Of a stretch of 51,344 bases of DNA, positions 1 to 8,484 are shown piece after piece. The stretch is from Candidatus Heimdallarchaeota archaeon (GTDB lineage: Archaea; Asgardarchaeota; Heimdallarchaeia; JABLTI01). The translations under genes and the position numbers were made by a program. Each line of letters begins with the position of its first letter. The first letter of the stretch is position 1. The DNA lies in the NCBI GenBank assembly GCA_030614005.1, contig JAUWKS010000021.1, positions 1-51,344 of the forward strand, read 5' to 3'. The notes under the pieces were generated by a model. The model did no database searches and was not told the origin of the DNA. It saw only the letters and a list, made by a program, of their open reading frames with translations.

Positions 1-94
1 TAAAAATCAATGAAAAGCTCATAGCGAAACTTTGAATAAAGAAGAAAAAATATTACATATAGTCCATTCCGCTAATCTAATGGAGGAAAACCAA

Positions 95-712
95 ATGTCC
101 AATTTGGATAACGATGAACAAACTGAAGAAACCTTAACATTTGAGAATTTGCAAACGAAAATTGAAATCGGTGGGAAAGAAGTACAATCTGAAGAAATTA
201 CTCCTAAAAAGGCTCTCAAGCATATTCGCACGATTATCGATGAATATGTAGACTATCAGACTGTTCCTAATAGAAGGCAATCTGATATTATCTTCAGAAC
301 CTACATTACCAAGCAAATAAATTCAACAAATGATAAAATGAAACAAGTTCATTCCCTTTTAATTGAGAAACAACAAATGTCTTCTTGGGCGATAGCTGAA
401 CGCTTAATCGATGAGTATGCAGCTTTTTCAGGAGAAGTTGACAAAGGTGATTATGGATTTACCACTTTCTTTGACAATCCTAAATTACTTGAAATGGATA
501 TTTCTCAATTATATTTGATTGATTTTGGGTTAGTTGAATCCCTTAAAATTATGAAACAACGCACTTCAGCTTTTATGAAAGTAATAAATATGGATTATTT
601 CGAAGACATAGATCTGTGGATGGAAACTTTAGATCGTCTAATTGGAAGGGTAGCCAAATTATTTGATGATAGAGCAAAGTTAGTAGGATCATACGAAAGG
701 ATTTCCTACTAA
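95..712 (+). CDS. conserved helical protein of unknown function
   Basis: A 205-residue soluble protein, acidic near the N-terminus and apparently almost entirely alpha-helical. It has no cysteine clusters, signal peptide or membrane segment. The reading frame is open upstream to a TTG at 32, but I chose the ATG at 95 because GGAGG lies at 82-86, 8 nt before it. I do not recognise a family. The middle of the protein is rich in Ile, Lys and Gln and the C-terminal third resembles a helical bundle. It ends directly against the convergent DUF167 gene. Its upstream context lies outside the window, so operon membership is unknown. The coding call is confident; the function is not assigned. Confidence 0.75.
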   Translation: MSNLDNDEQTEETLTFENLQTKIEIGGKEVQSEEITPKKALKHIRTIIDEYVDYQTVPNRRQSDIIFRTYITKQINSTNDKMKQVHSLLIEKQQMSSWAIAERLIDEYAAFSGEVDKGDYGFTTFFDNPKLLEMDISQLYLIDFGLVESLKIMKQRTSAFMKVINMDYFEDIDLWMETLDRLIGRVAKLFDDRAKLVGSYERISY

Positions 713-1030
713 TTATCCCTTATTTTTTATTTCTTCCAAAAGTTTATCTCGAATTGCTTCCTTTGTGACATTGCTTACTTTTACTACTTTGTTTCTTGAT
801 GTATGACCCGCGGTGATTTGAAAATTAGATAAGGAGATATTGAAAAAGTTGGAGAGGAGTTTTAATAGTTCCTTGTTTGCTTTGCCTTTATCAGGCGGAG
901 AGAGAAGTCGAATAAACAAGAAATTTTCTTTAGGTTCAATAACTAATTCTTGCTTTCTGCTATTTGGTTTTACTGCTATTTTCAATAGTATACTTTCGTT
1001 TGTTTCTTGGACGAATTGCCACTCACTCAT
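713..1030 (-). CDS. DUF167 / YggU family protein
   Basis: A 105-residue protein matching the small DUF167 (YggU) family. The N-terminal strand carries the AVKPNSRK motif (about residues 19-26), followed by the diagnostic PPDKGKAN stretch (about 45-52) and a late SRNKVVKV strand. The family length is about 75-110 residues, so this copy is complete. Its function is unsettled; related proteins occur in archaea and eukaryotes. The ATG start at 1028-1030 overlaps the stop codon of the upstream membrane-protein gene by one base, so the two are probably translationally coupled. The family call rests on motif recall, without an alignment. Confidence 0.85.
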   Translation of the reverse strand: MSEWQFVQETNESILLKIAVKPNSRKQELVIEPKENFLFIRLLSPPDKGKANKELLKLLSNFFNISLSNFQITAGHTSRNKVVKVSNVTKEAIRDKLLEEIKNKG

Positions 1031-2049
1031 TAATCGAAATCCCTCATCATTTTCTCCGCTCTGCGCAACATTTTAGCTGCATCTTTTGGAGAAGTATGTT
1101 TTGAGTTTTCCACTTTGGTTGATTTTGATAGAACGAATAGGTGTAAATCATCTTCTTCAAGTATATGTTTAATTTTGATGATTTGATCAACGGTAGCTTC
1201 ATCCTTTTTCAAAGGCATCCAGTCGCTAGGTTTTTTCATACGCAGGAAGCAAACAAAGAATGGAAATTTATTCCCCATAGATTCATTTATTGTAATTTGA
1301 ATAGCTAAAGAATCAAAGGAATTTGGAGCGTCTTCGAATTCAATCATAAATCGAACATTGACAGGGAGCATTAGTTCTTCGGATGAATTCGGATCTTTAA
1401 TTTGTTTCAATTGTACTGCTGCTTCTGTAACAAACTCAAAATCATCTAAAAGATCTACTTTGGAAAATTGATAATAAAAAAGAATTTTTCTAAGAATATC
1501 TGGGTTCCAATTTTCAATACGAATGATAAACCAAATTGGGATTAGCAGAAGATAAATATCAAGTAGAAAAATTATTGTTGAAAAATATAAACGATTACTG
1601 AAACCAAGAACTAGTAGATAAATGATTGTTGTTCCAACTATGGCACCGAAAAAGGTCCACTTTCCTTTTGGTTTTGACAAGTCAAAAAATTCTGCGATTG
1701 ATTTTTCCTTTTGTTTTCGCTTGTTGATAATATTAAACACATCTGATAATTGTTTCATAGTAGTGTCTTTCCAAATTGGTGCAATATCATCATCTAATTT
1801 TGGCTCTTCAGAAATATTCATTCGTTCTGGGAAGATAAAAAGGAGTGCAATAATGATTAGAACCAGTCCCACAAAAAATGGAATATAAGAGATAGTTTTC
1901 AATTCATATGGAAAAATCCCATTGATCGGCATAAAAATTTGTAAAATAATACCTGCAATGGCAAAAATAACTGCACTGATTATTCTAATCATTGGTTGGA
2001 TAGTTTTGAATATTCTAAAATCGGTTTTTGTAATATTTAACTCTACCAT
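1030..2049 (-). CDS. multi-pass membrane protein of unknown function
   Basis: A 339-residue protein. The N-terminal third has two hydrophobic segments (about residues 20-40 and 48-70). A polar loop follows, then another pair of membrane segments (about 130-180). The C-terminal half is soluble with a strand-rich pattern. I chose the ATG at 2049 because AGGTG lies 6 nt upstream; a GTG three codons earlier is possible. It ends in a one-base overlap with the DUF167 gene, indicating an operon. I do not recognise the soluble domain. By arrangement it could be a membrane anchor for a cytosolic domain; that is inference. Confidence 0.7.
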   Translation of the reverse strand: MVELNITKTDFRIFKTIQPMIRIISAVIFAIAGIILQIFMPINGIFPYELKTISYIPFFVGLVLIIIALLFIFPERMNISEEPKLDDDIAPIWKDTTMKQLSDVFNIINKRKQKEKSIAEFFDLSKPKGKWTFFGAIVGTTIIYLLVLGFSNRLYFSTIIFLLDIYLLLIPIWFIIRIENWNPDILRKILFYYQFSKVDLLDDFEFVTEAAVQLKQIKDPNSSEELMLPVNVRFMIEFEDAPNSFDSLAIQITINESMGNKFPFFVCFLRMKKPSDWMPLKKDEATVDQIIKIKHILEEDDLHLFVLSKSTKVENSKHTSPKDAAKMLRRAEKMMRDFD

Positions 2050-2138
2050 CACTCGCACCTGCTATTCTATACTAACTTATGATTGTGATATTTCAGTTAA
2101 AATTTATTGGGTAAGTTTTATTTTTCATTTTAAAAGAA

Positions 2139-2573
2139 TTATTTGTTTTCTTTTCCATTTTTCTGCAGATATTTTGGTGGAAAAATGAAAATTTTTGTTA
2201 TAAAACTTATTACCCAAAATAGCATTGACATACCAATTATTAGTGAAATGATCCACCAGTGCACATTTACAAAGTAATAGATTATTAGTGAAATAATGCT
2301 TCCAGATATAATTGTTATCAAGATTTCAAGAGTGTTTAGATTAATAAGATAAGTGGAAAACCAACCAAAAACTAACCAGATTATAAGAACGCCAAAAACT
2401 AAATTTTCATTTATTGTGGAAATTACTACAGGAAGTATAGCCATCCCTGTACTAAGTCCTCCTTGAACTATCCCAATACCAAAAGCTTTTGCAGCAGCAA
2501 CTAACCGTTTCTTTCGATTGTTTCTTTTTTCTTCAGATGTATTGAGATTCATATTCATGTAATTGAACTTCAT
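2139..2573 (-). CDS. small four-helix membrane protein, unknown function
   Basis: A 144-residue protein with a short basic N-terminus (NRKKR near residue 20). Four strongly hydrophobic segments follow (about 28-50, 55-75, 82-103, 108-128), then a lysine-rich tail. The topology suggests a small integral membrane protein. No catalytic or binding motif is visible and no family is recognised. The start is uncertain among ATGs at 2573 and a few codons downstream; none has a strong ribosome binding site. It lies 89 bp upstream of the preceding membrane-protein gene on the same strand and may share its transcript. Confidence 0.65.
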   Translation of the reverse strand: MKFNYMNMNLNTSEEKRNNRKKRLVAAAKAFGIGIVQGGLSTGMAILPVVISTINENLVFGVLIIWLVFGWFSTYLINLNTLEILITIISGSIISLIIYYFVNVHWWIISLIIGMSMLFWVISFITKIFIFPPKYLQKNGKENK

Positions 2574-2750
2574 AGTTAAAAATCGTTTTTATAATTCAAC
2601 TTTGAATCAAATATAGAGCGAATATTTTCAATTCTCTTCATAAGAATAACCTAAAATGTCCCAAATCCTAAAATAGTTTAAATAGATATATTTCGAAACA
2701 ATTAACATATTGTTAGTATAGGATTAGTAATTAGTACCAGGTGGGGTTGC

Positions 2751-4634
2751 ATGCTACCAATTTTGAAAACCTTGGAATTCTCTAAAATTGTTCCCTTAAG
2801 TGAAAGATCTGTTGAAAAAATTAATTTTCGTGAAGGAATCAACAAATTCCTAGCTGAAAATGGATCTGGAAAAACCACTCTAACAGATTTAATCGAGCAC
2901 TCTCTTGTAAGAGACGCTCATGCTTTTGCGTGGAATGTCTTTTCAAAGAAAAGAGTGGATCGTACAGCTTATGTTAAATCTGAATGGGTTTTTGGCACCG
3001 AAAAAAATTCTATCACTCATGAGTTAACTGATGCAGGTGCAAGAACACGTGTAACTTCCTCAAAATTCTCAAACAAAGCACATACAAAAGATATGTATTC
3101 AGATTTCATTTATTCAAAAACAAACTTGTCTTTGGAGCAAATTCAGAAATTATTTGAAGGAGTATATTATAAACGAGAGAATGATTTGAATCTTTTAGGA
3201 ACACCAGGTAAAGAGAGTTTGATGGATTTCTTTGAGCTATTGAATAAAGCAATTAGAATGGATACTCCAACAACAATTAAACTTCGCAACCAAATTGGTG
3301 AGATAAAACGTCAAATCGATTTAAGAAAAAATAATAAACGCAAGATCGAAGCAACTCTTGAAAAGATGGAAATAATTTTTGCTGGTGCTGATTCTTCAGC
3401 TGATGCTTTAGATAATATTGGTTCTAGAAAAGGTGATTTAGAGCGAAACAATACTCAGTTAAAAGAAGATGCAGAAAAATCACGTAAAGCATCATTAAAT
3501 CTTGAACAAGAGGATCAAGAAATTCTTAATAAGTTAGACAAAGAACAAGAAACATTACTTGAAATTAGAACAAAGCTTGATTCCTTGAAATCTAATAGAT
3601 ATGCTTTACAATCGCATCTAAATAATCTCAATAACGAACTTGATGGTTTCAAAAAACTAGGGAATGTTGATTATTCTTCCATCAAAGAAGCTTGGGAAAA
3701 GAAACAAACCTGTGAGCTTTGTGGAAGCTCAATTTTCAATCATTGGGATGAACGAGTGAAGGAAGGTTGTCCTTCTTGTGGTACATTTTGGAAAAATATT
3801 CCTAAAGCCATCCAAGAATCTATTTCTAATGGGCAAAAAAATATCAGCAAAGAAGCTCGTGACATTCAAACAGAAATTGAGAAAAATGAACTTGAGCTCA
3901 GAACTACTCAAGAAGACATTGAGAAATTAGAGAAAGATGAGAAAAAAATTAATGATTGTTTGAAAAGTTTACGAGAGAAATTAGCTACTAACAATTCTAG
4001 AAGAAGAAAACTTCAATCACAGAATGATGAAATCAATCTGAAAATACAAAGAATTGGTGTTGAACTTGGTAGTTTATCAGCTCAAGAAAAAATGGTAAAT
4101 CAAGATGAAAGTATTGGTTTGCTGAAAGTAAATCTTGAAAAAATCAATGCTGAATTAGAGAATTATAATGCTCAATTGGATAGATATGAACGCGAACTTC
4201 CTGAACAAGAAGAATTACAAGAAATTCTCAACAATTTTACTCGTTCCACAAAAGAAATTTTTGGTTACAGTATGTTAGCTGATACAGATACAAGAGTTAT
4301 AACCATATCAAAAGATGATTCTGAAAGAGATTTCGAAGCTCTGTCATGGTCTGAAAGGTACTTCATTGATGTTGTATTTAGAATATCAGTTTTCAATTTC
4401 CTTATAGAAAACGGTATAATGAAAAAGGGATTCCTTATTCTTGATTCACCAGAAGCTGCTCTTGATCCACATAGATTAGATTTACTTGCGAATTTGATCA
4501 ATAAACACAAGAGCACAATCACTTTCACAATCGCTACTCGGGTAGCCAAATTTTATAATCAATTAGAGGGAAATCCGTTGGAGATTCGAAAACAAACTCA
4601 AACAAGTTTATTCGATTTCATCAGTACCAGTTGA
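2751..4634 (+). CDS. Rad50/SMC-like coiled-coil ATPase with zinc hook
   Basis: A 627-residue ABC-type ATPase of the SMC/RecF/Rad50 kind. The N-terminus has a Walker A (NGSGKTT, about residues 38-44). Two long Gln/Lys/Glu-rich coiled-coil arms flank a central zinc-hook-like module with CELCG and CPSCG (about 323-344). The C-terminal half carries the signature-like LSWSERY (about 529-535) and Walker B ILDSPEAALD (about 560-569). It is shorter than Rad50 (about 850-900 residues) and has two CxxC pairs instead of a single CxxC hook, so it is probably a DNA-repair or DNA-tethering relative, not Rad50 itself. The start is fixed by AGGTGG 7 nt before the ATG. A TATA-like AGTTTAAATAG lies about 70 bp upstream. 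No Mre11 gene is nearby. Confidence 0.85.
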   Translation: MLPILKTLEFSKIVPLSERSVEKINFREGINKFLAENGSGKTTLTDLIEHSLVRDAHAFAWNVFSKKRVDRTAYVKSEWVFGTEKNSITHELTDAGARTRVTSSKFSNKAHTKDMYSDFIYSKTNLSLEQIQKLFEGVYYKRENDLNLLGTPGKESLMDFFELLNKAIRMDTPTTIKLRNQIGEIKRQIDLRKNNKRKIEATLEKMEIIFAGADSSADALDNIGSRKGDLERNNTQLKEDAEKSRKASLNLEQEDQEILNKLDKEQETLLEIRTKLDSLKSNRYALQSHLNNLNNELDGFKKLGNVDYSSIKEAWEKKQTCELCGSSIFNHWDERVKEGCPSCGTFWKNIPKAIQESISNGQKNISKEARDIQTEIEKNELELRTTQEDIEKLEKDEKKINDCLKSLREKLATNNSRRRKLQSQNDEINLKIQRIGVELGSLSAQEKMVNQDESIGLLKVNLEKINAELENYNAQLDRYERELPEQEELQEILNNFTRSTKEIFGYSMLADTDTRVITISKDDSERDFEALSWSERYFIDVVFRISVFNFLIENGIMKKGFLILDSPEAALDPHRLDLLANLINKHKSTITFTIATRVAKFYNQLEGNPLEIRKQTQTSLFDFISTS

Positions 4635-4696
4635 GAAACAATAGGTGAACTAGTAGCTTTCAATTTAAGGAGATAACTATTTCAAGTAGTTTTGGA

Positions 4697-6079
4697 ATGG
4701 TTGTCCAGAAGAAAGGAATGGTTTTTCCAATGAATGTTATAATGAAAAATGAAATTGAACATTATCAAGCAAAACATAAAAAATCAATGGTTCTTTGGAA
4801 AAAAGCAAAGCAACAATTTCCAGCTGGTGTTTCTCATAATATACGAGATTTTCATATGAGTCATTTTGATTTATGTCCACCTTTTATCAAAAAATCATAT
4901 GAAACTAAACTTGTAGACGTTGATGATAATATCTTTACTGATTTTTGGATTGCTCATGGTGGAGCAATCTTAGGACATACTCACCCAGCAGTTATGAAAG
5001 CCATAGAAAACCAACTACCAAATGGAAACCAATATGGAATGGTAAATGAAGTTGCTTTAGAATTAGCTGATAGAATTATTGAAGCCACTCCAAGTGTCCA
5101 AAAACTAAGATTTTGTTCTACTGGTACAGAGGCAACTATGTATGCTTCTCGTCTTGCTCGAGCTTTTTCAGGAAAGAAAAAAATTGCTAAAGTTATTGGA
5201 GGATGGCATGGAGGGAATGACACTCTTTTCTATTATGTTCAGGAAGTAAAACATGGTGTTGAGTCAAAAGGTATCCGAAATCAGAGCGAAGCTGGGATTC
5301 TAAGTTTTGATTATAATGACACACAGGGAGCAATAAAAATTATACGAGAAAACAAGGGAGATTTAGCTGCAGTAGTTATGGAGCCAGTTTTAGGTGCCGG
5401 AGGTGCAATTCCTCCAAAAGAAGGTTTCTTAGAAGCTATTCGCGAAGAAACTGAAAAAAACGATGTCCTATTGATTTATGATGAAATCATCACTGGGTTT
5501 AGATTAGATTACAAATCAGCGCAAGGATATTTTGGTGTTACTCCAGATATAACAACCATGGGAAAAATCGTTGGCGGAGGAGCTCCAATCGGTATTATAG
5601 GAGGACGAGAAGATATTCTTGAGCAAGCTAATTTACAAAAAGGAGGTGAGGTGTGGATAGGCGGAGGAACCTTTTCTGGGAATCCGATAAGCATGGCAGC
5701 AGGAATTGCTACTCTAGATACTTTAAATCAAGGTGGAGAAAAGCTTTATTCTGATTTAAATTCCACCGGAGATAAACTTCGCTCTAAAATTAGAGAGATA
5801 GTTGAACAGAATAATTTACCTGCTTTTGTTACAGGAGTAGGATCAATGATTAGTATTCATTGGTTTAAGGAAAAACAGGAGAATATTGAGAATAGCACAG
5901 CAATCAATGTTTCTCTTGATAAAGAAAAAGTTGCTAATTATCAATTACTAATGCTTAATAGAGAGATCCTTACTCGAGGTGGTCTAGGTTATTTATCTAT
6001 AAAACATACGGAATTAGATGTCGAAAAAGCTTTAAAAGCTATTACTGAAGCTACTAAAATCATTGCAAATAACAAATAA
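4697..6079 (+). CDS. class-III aminotransferase, glutamate-1-semialdehyde aminomutase-like
   Basis: A 460-residue pyridoxal-phosphate enzyme of aminotransferase class III, closest by eye to glutamate-1-semialdehyde 2,1-aminomutase (HemL). Supporting motifs are the N-terminal FPAGVSHNIR, GGAILGHTHP, the cofactor-contact segment CSTGTEATMYA, YDEIITGFR, and the presumed Schiff-base lysine in TTMGKIVGGGAPIG. HemL makes 5-aminolevulinate in tetrapyrrole synthesis. No other heme gene is in the window, so another omega-aminotransferase role is possible. The start is unclear: AAGGAG (4667-4672) is 6 nt before an in-frame ATT at 4679, while the ATGs at 4697, 4718 and 4730 lack a good site. An AUU start would be rare. 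Confidence 0.85.
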   Translation: MVVQKKGMVFPMNVIMKNEIEHYQAKHKKSMVLWKKAKQQFPAGVSHNIRDFHMSHFDLCPPFIKKSYETKLVDVDDNIFTDFWIAHGGAILGHTHPAVMKAIENQLPNGNQYGMVNEVALELADRIIEATPSVQKLRFCSTGTEATMYASRLARAFSGKKKIAKVIGGWHGGNDTLFYYVQEVKHGVESKGIRNQSEAGILSFDYNDTQGAIKIIRENKGDLAAVVMEPVLGAGGAIPPKEGFLEAIREETEKNDVLLIYDEIITGFRLDYKSAQGYFGVTPDITTMGKIVGGGAPIGIIGGREDILEQANLQKGGEVWIGGGTFSGNPISMAAGIATLDTLNQGGEKLYSDLNSTGDKLRSKIREIVEQNNLPAFVTGVGSMISIHWFKEKQENIENSTAINVSLDKEKVANYQLLMLNREILTRGGLGYLSIKHTELDVEKALKAITEATKIIANNK

Positions 6080-6171
6080 AATGTCGTTATCATCCCAATA
6101 CTTTAAAAATAAAAGTTATGCAAACTAGTTTAATAAGGATTTTTTTGTACAGAGAAGCGAAGTGTGAAGCT

Positions 6172-6759
6172 ATGAGTGATGATGAAGAAATTAAGACAAA
6201 AAATCTCTTGAGAGGAATCAAATCAATCTTAAAAAGAAGAAAATACAAAATTGCCTCTGAAGAACGTTTTGAAAATTATATTGATATTCAATGTGTATTA
6301 GATACTGACGAAAGCCAAGAGATACTTGCTAGAATTTCCTTAGAGGATAAAGTTGGAGTAGCTGTTCTACGTGAATATGTTAAAAAATTAGAAGATATAG
6401 AGGCAGAGAAAGGAAAAGAAAATATTAAAGGATTATTAGTAGCTTCCAATCGATTTACTCATTATGCTCGGCGCGAATCGAAGGAGAAGAATATTTGGAT
6501 AATTACTAGCAAAGATCCAAGATTCGATATCTTTACTCATGAACTAGTTCCAGAACATGTAATTTGTCCAGATGAAGAACTAAAAGACTTATTACTCAAA
6601 TTTAATCTTGAAAGAAGGCAATTACCTAAAATTCTTATCAGCGATCCAGCAGTAAAAGCTATTGGTGCTAAACCAGGGCAAGTTGTCAAAATTTTCCGAG
6701 AAAGTGCTATTTCAAGTGAAACTATTGCTTATCGTCTTGTTGTAAGCAGAGCAAATTAG
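6172..6759 (+). CDS. rpoH: RNA polymerase subunit H / RPB5 with N-terminal domain
   Basis: A 195-residue protein. Residues about 118-195 are the archaeal RpoH / eukaryotic RPB5 C-terminal assembly domain, with the hallmark HELVPEHV, the QLPKI turn, the DPAVKAIGAKPGQVVKI segment and a terminal TIAYRLVV strand. Archaeal RpoH usually consists of this domain alone (about 75-85 residues). Here about 115 extra residues precede it and resemble the eukaryotic RPB5 jaw domain, including KVGVAVLREYVKKLE (about 60-74) where human RPB5 has KVGIKTIKVYCQRMQ. I chose ATG 6172 because a TATA-like TTTAAAAATA near 6102 would put transcription start downstream of the earlier ATG at 6118. It is monocistronic, away from the main polymerase operon. 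Confidence 0.9.
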   Translation: MSDDEEIKTKNLLRGIKSILKRRKYKIASEERFENYIDIQCVLDTDESQEILARISLEDKVGVAVLREYVKKLEDIEAEKGKENIKGLLVASNRFTHYARRESKEKNIWIITSKDPRFDIFTHELVPEHVICPDEELKDLLLKFNLERRQLPKILISDPAVKAIGAKPGQVVKIFRESAISSETIAYRLVVSRAN

Positions 6760-7062
6760 TTAGTGCTCTTCTTCAACACTTCAAACTCTTTTTTCTTTAT
6801 TTATCAGTTTTCAGACTTTTTTGTTGCTTTTACATCAATTATCCAAAAAGATTTAAACAATAGCTTGACCAATTTCTAATTGAAAGTTAAAATAGGTTCA
6901 ATTAAAAATTGCAAATTAACTCTGCGAAGAATTAGTTTGAATAACTAAGGTAAACCTTTCAAAATATGTAGTAAAATATATCTTGAACGTGTTTAGACTT
7001 AGTTTAAATAGTACATTAGCAATTGAAACTTAATAACTGGTTTACTAAACGAGGAAAATATT
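6760..7062. other. intergenic region with terminator-like T tracts and ferredoxin promoter
   Basis: No open reading frame or RNA gene is recognisable. The left part (about 6788-6830) is T-rich on the plus strand, compatible with archaeal U-tract termination after the RPB5 gene. Near the right end a TATA-like TTTAAATAG (about 7003-7011) lies about 55 bp before the ferredoxin ATG, with a ribosome binding site GAGGAAAA at 7051-7058. Confidence 0.4.
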
Positions 7063-7242
7063 ATGCCAACAAAAATTGACTTATCAAAGTGCTCAAAATG
7101 CGGTACATGTATAGAAGTCTGTCCAGAAGAAGTTTATGACGAAGCAGATGATGGTGCACCAATTAACGCTCGCAATGACAACTGCACTGATTGCGGTATT
7201 TGTGTTGAAGAGTGCCCAGAAGAATGCATTGAATTAGTCTAA
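7063..7242 (+). CDS. 2[4Fe-4S] ferredoxin
   Basis: A 59-residue bacterial-type ferredoxin. The first cluster motif is C10-x2-C13-x2-C16-x3-C20-P; the second is C41-x2-C44-x2-C47-x3-C51-P. Together they would bind two [4Fe-4S] clusters for low-potential electron transfer. An additional C55 sits near the end. The protein is acidic, as usual for such ferredoxins. GAGGAAAA lies 4-5 nt before the ATG. It stands alone between a promoter-like region and a long T-rich stretch, so it is probably a single-gene unit. Likely partners are ferredoxin oxidoreductases encoded elsewhere. Confidence 0.95.
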   Translation: MPTKIDLSKCSKCGTCIEVCPEEVYDEADDGAPINARNDNCTDCGICVEECPEECIELV

Positions 7243-7258
7243 GCTCTTTAGAATAGAT

Positions 7259-7316
7259 ATCTTTAATTTTTTATTATTTCACTTTCTTTTTATTATTTTA
7301 TTTTTCTTATTTTTCA
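7259..7316 (+). terminator. U-tract terminator after ferredoxin gene
   Basis: Directly after the ferredoxin stop codon the plus strand has several closely spaced runs of four to six T with few interruptions and no stable stem. This matches the hairpin-free, U-rich termination described for archaea. Confidence 0.45.
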
Positions 7317-7409
7317 ATAGTCTAATTATTCAAAGAATATGCACCAACCAAAAGCTTTTGAAATATCTCTACACAGTTATGATATCCTTTGATAATGAGT
7401 TGAAATTAG

Positions 7410-8318
7410 ATGGAAAATGAGTCTCCCTTCTCCAGTAGTAATACAATCAAACTTTCAAACAATGCTCTAAAAGAATTACTTGAACCCATACCAGAGAAAG
7501 AGCTAATAAATAAAATTGCTAATATCAAAGGTTGGAAAACAAAACGAGTGCCATTAACAGCAAATCAATCAAAAAGCGAATATTTCCTACTGCATGTAGG
7601 AGCAAATATATCCCTATCAGTTTTCCGTGAATTACGAATTATTCGAGAACATACTCTAATTTCAAAATTTAAGTGGAATGTATTCAATTGGGATAAAAGT
7701 TTAGTGCGATATTTTCCTGACAAACTAGAGAAGAAAATTGAAGATGTCATTCAAAATTTGACTACTATGGTCAACTTAGATATTTTATTAGTTGATGAAG
7801 AAACAAAAACGATTTTCCTTTTATTAGAGCAATGGCAAAATCAAATTGTATCTGATACCTTTTTATCAAAAGTTGAAACGAATATTCCAAAATATTTTCG
7901 AGCATATATGTGCTTATCGAAAAAAATGCTCTTGGTTGAAAATAAATCAGAGCAAGCTACAAAGGAATTTGTCAAAATCATTGAACAATCCTTTAATGTT
8001 TCAACAGAAAAAATTCGAATCAACGCAATGATTATACGGGAGTTTGTCAAAAATAATCCTGAAAACTTAACAAGATTAGTTATTCGTGTCCCTCAAGAAG
8101 TAGCAGGGTTTGGAGGGTTATCAGAACTAACGTTACAAGGTACTGATGTTATTGTGGGTTCTAAAGGATTAATGGATCGTCATGAAACCTCACCAATAAA
8201 CGTTGGACCTTGGTCTGGAGTTTCAAATGCTAACACTAGTCTCGACGTAGGAAAACCTGCAAAAGTTTCCACAATTGGAGAAGCAATTAAGCTTTTTGAT
8301 CTTTTGAAAGAAATGTGA
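7410..8318 (+). CDS. protein of unknown function
   Basis: A 302-residue soluble protein that I do not recognise. The N-terminal 20 residues are polar and Ser/Asn-rich. The middle (about 30-215) alternates helices and strands with a Lys/Ile/Leu-rich composition. The last 80 residues hold a Gly-rich segment with strands around GFGGLSELTLQGTDVIVGSKG (at about 228-248) followed by a short helix. There is no signal peptide, membrane segment, Cys cluster or P-loop. The ATG at 7410 has no obvious ribosome binding site and may start a nearly leaderless message. Neighbours on both sides are separated by about 165 bp, so it is probably monocistronic. Confidence 0.65.
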   Translation: MENESPFSSSNTIKLSNNALKELLEPIPEKELINKIANIKGWKTKRVPLTANQSKSEYFLLHVGANISLSVFRELRIIREHTLISKFKWNVFNWDKSLVRYFPDKLEKKIEDVIQNLTTMVNLDILLVDEETKTIFLLLEQWQNQIVSDTFLSKVETNIPKYFRAYMCLSKKMLLVENKSEQATKEFVKIIEQSFNVSTEKIRINAMIIREFVKNNPENLTRLVIRVPQEVAGFGGLSELTLQGTDVIVGSKGLMDRHETSPINVGPWSGVSNANTSLDVGKPAKVSTIGEAIKLFDLLKEM

Positions 8319-8484
8319 GGAACTAATTTGTCGAAATAGAAACTCTTTTTTAGTTTAGTGAGAATAATTGCACCAAAAGTAGTATTATTATTTGGTAATA
8401 ACTACATAATGTATAGATTAAAAACATTTAATTATAGAATAGAAACTTATCAAAAATATCTTAGTGTTAAGGTGGCAAATTAAT

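Noticed and set aside
2751..4634. Rad50 assignment
   Set aside because: The protein is too short, has two CxxC pairs in the hook region and lacks an adjacent mre11, so only Rad50/SMC-like is supported.
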